A stretch of DNA of 64,000 nt from the NCBI GenBank assembly GCA_050951095.1, contig JBMNIQ010000007.1, positions 153,063 to 217,062 of the forward strand. Direction: 5' to 3'. The position numbers and the translations under genes were made by a program. Within the stretch, counting starts at the first letter, position 1. The number at the start of each line of letters is the position of its first letter. Source of the stretch: UMGS1519 sp050951095. Its GTDB lineage: Bacteria; Actinomycetota; Coriobacteriia; Coriobacteriales; Eggerthellaceae. The notes beneath the pieces were generated by a model, which saw only the letters and a list, made by a program, of their open reading frames with translations, did not search any database and was not told the origin of the DNA. This document shows positions 60,159-64,000 of this stretch, piece after piece.

Positions 60159-60194
60159 ATTATGGCGTGATATGTGAGAAAAATAGTCACATAT
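60159..60194 (-). promoter_or_regulatory. cydAB promoter with ATATGTGA-N9-TCACATAT operator
   Basis: A perfect eight-base palindrome (60170-60177 and 60187-60194, nine-base centre) stands where the -35 would be for minus-strand CATAAT (60159-60164). TGTGA/TCACA halves recall CRP/FNR or Rex sites, but the nine-base centre fits neither exactly. Control of the oxidase by oxygen or NADH state is a reasonable guess. Confidence 0.6.
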
Positions 60195-60213
60195 TCGTTT
60201 TGCATAGATAAAT

Positions 60214-60248
60214 TAACACCCAACGCACGTTTGTTGCGTTGGGTGTTA
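60214..60248 (-). terminator. Terminator of the hyp operon
   Basis: Fourteen pairs (60214-60227 with 60235-60248), loop CGTTTGT. On the minus strand ATTTATC follows. It separates hypD from the cydAB promoter. Confidence 0.78.
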
Positions 60249-60343
60249 CATGCAACTCTAAACTGTCTATCAGGGAAAACAGCGGTGGAAACCGGGGGAG
60301 CAGGCGCTGAGGCCGCCCTCCCTGAGCACTTCGCCGACCTTTG

Positions 60344-61429
60344 CTAGTAATAGCGGTAATACGCGGCGCACGAACCTTCGGACGACACCATGCACGGGCC
60401 CACCGGGTTCTCGGGCGTGCAGACCGTGCGGAACAGCGGGCATTCGTCCGGGCGCATGACGGCGCGCAGCACGTCGCCGCAGCGGCAGGCCTTGTGCTCG
60501 ATGGTGGGCTCCACGTCCGGATGGAAGCGGGTCACGGCGTCGAACTCCGCGTATTCCGGGCGGATACAGTAGCCCGACCCCGGGATGTCCCCCAGGCCGC
60601 GCCACGTGGCCGTGCACGTATCGAATACCTCGTTGATGACGGCCATGGCCGCCGGGTTGCCCTGGCGCATGACGCCGCGCTTGTAGGCGATCTCGATCTC
60701 CGCGCGCCCTTCGTGGATCTGGCGCAGGATCATGGCGATGCCCTCCAGGATGTCGTTCGGCTCGAAGCCGGTGATGACGCCCGGGATGTGGTACTTCTGC
60801 GCCAGGAACTCGTACGGCTCCGCGCCGATGATGGTGCTCACATGGCCGGGCAGGATGAGCGCGCCCACGTTCAGCTTCGGGTCGGACACGATGGCCTCGA
60901 TGGCGCCGGGCATGTTCTTGTGCGCCACGAACACCGTGAAATTCTTCAGGCCCATGGCCTTCGCCCGCTTGATGGCCATGGCCACGGCCGGCGTGGTGGT
61001 CTCGAAGCCCACGCCCACGAACACCACTTCGCGGTCGGGGTTTTCCTGCGCGATGTTCAGCGCGTCCAGCGGCGAATAGCAGATGCGCACGTCGCGGCCG
61101 GCCGCCTGCTCCTTCAGCAGGCTGGATGTGGAGCCCGGCACGCGCGTCATGTCGCCGAACGTGGTGATGATGACGCCGGGGATGCGACACAGCGCAATGA
61201 CGGTGTCGATGTCCTTGTTCGACGTGACGCAGACCGGGCAGCCCGGGCCGCTTGCCAGCTCCACCGTATCGGGCATCAGGTTGCGGATGCCGTTGCGGGC
61301 AATGGACACGGTATGCGTGCCGCACACTTCCATCAGGCGCACGGGTTTCTCGGGCGCCCACGCATGGATGGATTCCACCAGGCCCTTCGCAAGCGCAGGG
61401 TCGCGGAAGCTCTTCAGATCAAGGTCCAT
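60344..61429 (-). CDS. hypD: Hydrogenase maturation protein HypD
   Basis: 361 residues. LMEVCGTHTVSIARNGIR near residue 32, ASGPGCPVCVTS near 58, GVGFETTTPAVAMAI near 139, and a C-terminal iron-sulfur cysteine set (CRCGDVLRAV, CPLF, VCTPENP) are all HypD hallmarks. With HypC it carries the Fe(CN)2CO unit for [NiFe] hydrogenase. The start MDLDLKS is set by TAGGAG eight bases upstream, 10 bases after the hypC stop. No hydrogenase structural gene is visible here. Confidence 0.95.
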   Translation of the reverse strand: MDLDLKSFRDPALAKGLVESIHAWAPEKPVRLMEVCGTHTVSIARNGIRNLMPDTVELASGPGCPVCVTSNKDIDTVIALCRIPGVIITTFGDMTRVPGSTSSLLKEQAAGRDVRICYSPLDALNIAQENPDREVVFVGVGFETTTPAVAMAIKRAKAMGLKNFTVFVAHKNMPGAIEAIVSDPKLNVGALILPGHVSTIIGAEPYEFLAQKYHIPGVITGFEPNDILEGIAMILRQIHEGRAEIEIAYKRGVMRQGNPAAMAVINEVFDTCTATWRGLGDIPGSGYCIRPEYAEFDAVTRFHPDVEPTIEHKACRCGDVLRAVMRPDECPLFRTVCTPENPVGPCMVSSEGSCAAYYRYY

Positions 61430-61439
61430 GGAAGCGCTC

Positions 61440-61673
61440 CTACGATGCGATGTCCGCAAGCTCGGGCATTTCCTTGATCAAGTCGATGGTCTCCTGGGCA
61501 TACTCCGGGTCCACGACCTCGATGGCGAAGCCGGCGTGGATCAGCACGTAGTCGCCCGGCTTCGCCGCCGGCGTCAGATCCAGCGACACCTCGCGCGTGA
61601 CGCCCAGGATGTCCACCGTTGCCAGATTGCCTTCTTCGCGTTCAACCACCTTGCCGGGGATTGCCAAACACAT
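61440..61673 (-). CDS. hypC: Hydrogenase assembly chaperone HypC
   Basis: 77 residues, the usual size. MCLAIPGKVV gives the essential Cys2 after Met removal, and GDYVLIHAGFAIEVVD near 40 is the OB-fold signature. It binds HypD and the hydrogenase large subunit precursor. AAAGAGGTAACC precedes the ATG. It lies 78 bases after hypF and 10 bases before hypD. Confidence 0.95.
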   Translation of the reverse strand: MCLAIPGKVVEREEGNLATVDILGVTREVSLDLTPAAKPGDYVLIHAGFAIEVVDPEYAQETIDLIKEMPELADIAS

Positions 61674-61751
61674 AGGGTTACCTCTTTCCGTTTCCCGGGC
61701 CGAAACCGGATCGCCGGCGGCCCGCCGCCCCGCGGGACGGCCAAGCGGGCG

Positions 61752-64000
61752 CTATTCCGCGCCCGCCGTCTCCTTGTTCCTGGCCAATGCTACCACTGCC
61801 TGGCCGAAAGACACGCCGGCATCGTTGGGCGGCAGTTCTCTGTTGACGGCTGCCGTAAATCCCGCGCGCGCAAGGCCGCGCAGGCAGCGCTGCGCCAGGT
61901 AGCGGTTCATGAACACGCCGCCGGCCAGCACCACGGTGCGGATGCCGTACACGGCCTGCACCAGCGCCGCGGCCTGCAGCACGGCCTCCGCGAACGCATG
62001 GTGGAAGCGCAGCGCGATGATCGGCACCGGCACGCTCGCCTGCATGTCGTCCAACAGCGCGCGGAACGTGCCCGCGGCATCCAGCAGCACCACGGACGTG
62101 TCCAGCGCCGTGCCCTGGCTGGTGGCCGTGTTCTTCAGCACGCCGATGCGGTAGCGTGCAACAGACGCATCGTCCAGCGCCGCGGCCTCGCGCGGGCCGT
62201 CGTCCGCCTCTTCGCCCATGGCCGCCTCCAGCAGCACGGCGCCTTCGCCCTCGTAGCGGGGATGCGGGCACACGCCCAGCAGCGCGGAGGCAGCATCGAA
62301 CAGGCGGCCGACAGACGACGTCAGCGGCGTGTTCAGGCCGCGGTCTATCATCTGGCCGCATATGTCGGCCTGCGGGCCCAGCTCCTGAAGCGCCTGCACC
62401 GCCGCCGGATGCTCCAGCAGGTCGAACTGCCACAGCACGCCGTACGCCATGCGCAGCGGATGCTTGACGCACGCCGCGCCGCCCGGCATGGGCACGTAGC
62501 CGAAGTTCGCGAACCGCTCGAACGTGCGCAGGTTCGACAGCAGCACCTCGCCGCCCCAGATGGCGCCGTCCTCGCCGTAGCCCGTGCCATCGAACGCGAT
62601 GCCGCACACCGGCCCCTCCAGGCCGTTCTCGGCCATGGCGGATACCACGTGCGCGTGGTGGTGCTGCACCTGCTGCAGCGGCGTGCCGTTCTCGTCCTGC
62701 TCGCGCACGGCCCACTTCGTGGACAGGTACTCCGGGTGGCGGTCCGCCGCAAGCTGGCCCGCCTTCAGGTCGAACAGGCGCTCGTACGTGCCCTTCGCCT
62801 CCAGCCACGCATCGAATGCCGCCGCGTTCTCCAAGTCGCCGATATGCTGGCTCACGAACGCATCCTCCTGCCGGGCGAAGCAGAACGTGCTCTTCTGCTC
62901 CGGGCCGGTGGCGAACACCACGGGGCGCGCCTCATCGCCGGCGGCGCGCACGGCTTGGGACAGCGGCAGGGGCTGCGGCGCCAGGCCACGTGCACGGCGG
63001 ATGCACTGCACCACGGTCCGGTCGTCCTCCGGCGCCGCCGGGTCGCCTTCGGGCTGCGACGCGTTGTCGCCGATGTCCAGCACGCGCATGACGGAGTCGT
63101 CGTAGCGTGCGCGGATGGCGCGGTCGTTCCCCACGAACGCATCCGCCACGTTCGCCAGCGCCTTGCGCGCCGTGGCATCGTCCGTCTGGATGGGCTCGTC
63201 ATGCAAGTTGCCGGACGTCATGACCAGCAGGCCGCCGAACGCGCGCACCAGCAGATGCTGCAGGGGCGTGGCGGGCAGCATGACGCCCAGCTCCGGAAGG
63301 AGGTCCGCCAGCCCGGCCGCGAACTGCGCACCGGGCAGCTTGCGCAGCAGCACGATGGGACGCGCCGGCGACGTCAGCAGGCGCTCTTCGGCCGCGCTCA
63401 CCCGGCAGCGCCCGCGCACGCCGTCCACGTCCGCCGCCATGCAGGCGAACGCCTTGCCCTCGCGGTGCTTCCGCTCGCGCAACGCGGCAATGGCCTGCGG
63501 ATTCTCGGCATCGCACACCAGATGGAACCCGCCCAGGCCCTTCACGGCAAGGATGCGGCCGTCATGCAGCCACTGCGCGGCGCGGGCGATGATGGCGTCG
63601 GATTGCTCGCGCGTCAGGCCCCACTCCACGTCGTCGGAGCCGGAAACGCTCCAGTTGATATGCGGGCCGCACGAAAAGCACGCATCCGGCTGCGCGTGGA
63701 AGCGGCGATCCGCCGGGTCCGCATATTCGTGCGCGCAATCGGGACACATGGCGAACGGCGCCATGGATGTGCGCGGGCGGTCGTAGGGCAGCCCGTCGAT
63801 GATCGTGAAGCGCGGACCGCAGTTCGTGCAATTGATGAACGGGTAATGGTAGCGGCGGTTCTCCGGATCGAACAGCTCGCGGACGCAATCGTCGCACGTG
63901 GCCAGGTCGGGCGAGACCAGCGTGGTCTCGCCCGCCTCGGCGTCGTCCGATGTCACGATGCGGAAGTCGTCGAACGGTTCCAGCGGCACCTCCGTGAGCT
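61752..64000 (-). CDS. hypF: Carbamoyltransferase HypF (partial, N-terminus beyond the right edge)
   Basis: About 750 residues are visible. First come zinc fingers: CDDCVRELFDPENRRYHYPF then CTNCGPRFTI, and CPDCAHEYADPADRRFH then CFSCGP. Next are the YrdC-like domain (AVKGLGGFHLVCDA, TSPARPIVLLRK, MLPATPLQHLL, MTSGN) and the Kae1/carbamoyltransferase domain with HHHAHVVSAMAENGL, CGIAFDGTGYGEDGAIWGGE and AGGVFMNRYL. The missing part is the N-terminal acylphosphatase domain. It makes the cyanide ligand of [NiFe] hydrogenase from carbamoyl phosphate. It is the first of hypF-hypC-hypD. A GC hairpin overlaps its stop codon (61745-61766). Confidence 0.95.
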   Translation of the reverse strand, partial: LTEVPLEPFDDFRIVTSDDAEAGETTLVSPDLATCDDCVRELFDPENRRYHYPFINCTNCGPRFTIIDGLPYDRPRTSMAPFAMCPDCAHEYADPADRRFHAQPDACFSCGPHINWSVSGSDDVEWGLTREQSDAIIARAAQWLHDGRILAVKGLGGFHLVCDAENPQAIAALRERKHREGKAFACMAADVDGVRGRCRVSAAEERLLTSPARPIVLLRKLPGAQFAAGLADLLPELGVMLPATPLQHLLVRAFGGLLVMTSGNLHDEPIQTDDATARKALANVADAFVGNDRAIRARYDDSVMRVLDIGDNASQPEGDPAAPEDDRTVVQCIRRARGLAPQPLPLSQAVRAAGDEARPVVFATGPEQKSTFCFARQEDAFVSQHIGDLENAAAFDAWLEAKGTYERLFDLKAGQLAADRHPEYLSTKWAVREQDENGTPLQQVQHHHAHVVSAMAENGLEGPVCGIAFDGTGYGEDGAIWGGEVLLSNLRTFERFANFGYVPMPGGAACVKHPLRMAYGVLWQFDLLEHPAAVQALQELGPQADICGQMIDRGLNTPLTSSVGRLFDAASALLGVCPHPRYEGEGAVLLEAAMGEEADDGPREAAALDDASVARYRIGVLKNTATSQGTALDTSVVLLDAAGTFRALLDDMQASVPVPIIALRFHHAFAEAVLQAAALVQAVYGIRTVVLAGGVFMNRYLAQRCLRGLARAGFTAAVNRELPPNDAGVSFGQAVVALARNKETAGAE

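Overview
The window is GC-rich and carries dense genes of an anaerobic actinobacterium. The gene set is a menaquinone operon, cytochrome bd, hydrogenase maturation genes, lactate oxidation genes and several CoA-ester enzymes with no sugar catabolism nearby. Together with a stand-alone CarD-type regulator and a MscL carrying a zinc ribbon, this suggests class Coriobacteriia, most likely an Eggerthellaceae (Eggerthella/Slackia-like) gut or oral anaerobe. This placement is inference from gene content; no rRNA gene is present. Coding is tight on both strands, and third codon positions are so GC-rich that long open frames appear opposite almost every real gene.

Layout. 1-14.2 kb: a CoA-ester island with an AMP-forming CoA ligase cut by the left edge, two acyl-CoA dehydrogenases, a class III CoA-transferase, a hotdog thioesterase, an enoyl-CoA hydratase and a second CoA ligase. 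With them are a TetR-type regulator, a desulforedoxin-type protein and a flavoprotein gene broken by an in-frame TAG. The set resembles carnitine/crotonobetaine (cai) or other carboxylic-acid-reducing systems, but the substrate is unknown. CarD, two universal stress proteins and a deoxyinosine glycosylase sit among them. 14.3-21.3 kb: a GH25 lysozyme, a 33-residue membrane peptide, NfeD, lutABC, a PAP2 phosphatase, a DUF308 membrane protein and an acyl-ACP thioesterase-like protein. 21.4-24.1 kb: a heavy-metal P-type ATPase in at least ten frame fragments, with its small partner gene. 24.2-31.9 kb: a shikimate kinase-like gene, a DUF2207/LemA pair separated by tRNA-Ser(GCU) on the other strand, lactate permease, ispE, tadA, tRNA-Ser(UGA) and a 36-residue membrane peptide. 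31.9-35.3 kb: citrate synthase, a DUF1836 protein and DegV.

35.4-43.6 kb is a menaquinone operon read on the minus strand as menF-menD-menH-menB-menEC. It has two unusual architectures: MenH has a long His/Cys-rich N-terminal extension, and MenE and MenC are fused into one 905-residue protein. 43.8-49.3 kb holds mscL with a zinc ribbon, an SDR/VOC/ACT group, folE, xth, a basic membrane protein and purC. 49.3-54.8 kb holds a two-component system whose kinase gene overlaps purC, a large exported protein on the plus strand, and purB. 55-57.4 kb has two TrkA-type potassium regulators and a PspC protein. 57.6-60.1 kb is cydAB behind a palindromic operator, and 60.3-64 kb is hypF-hypC-hypD, with hypF running off the right edge.

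Taken together the cell appears to respire anaerobically or microaerobically. Lactate enters by the permease and is oxidised by LutABC. Electrons can pass to menaquinone and then to cytochrome bd or to other acceptors, possibly acyl-CoA intermediates. The hyp genes imply a nickel hydrogenase elsewhere. The features I find most worth following are the metal-binding MenH, the MenE-MenC fusion, the CoA island with its broken flavoprotein, the shattered P-type ATPase beside a G9 tract, and two small membrane peptides.
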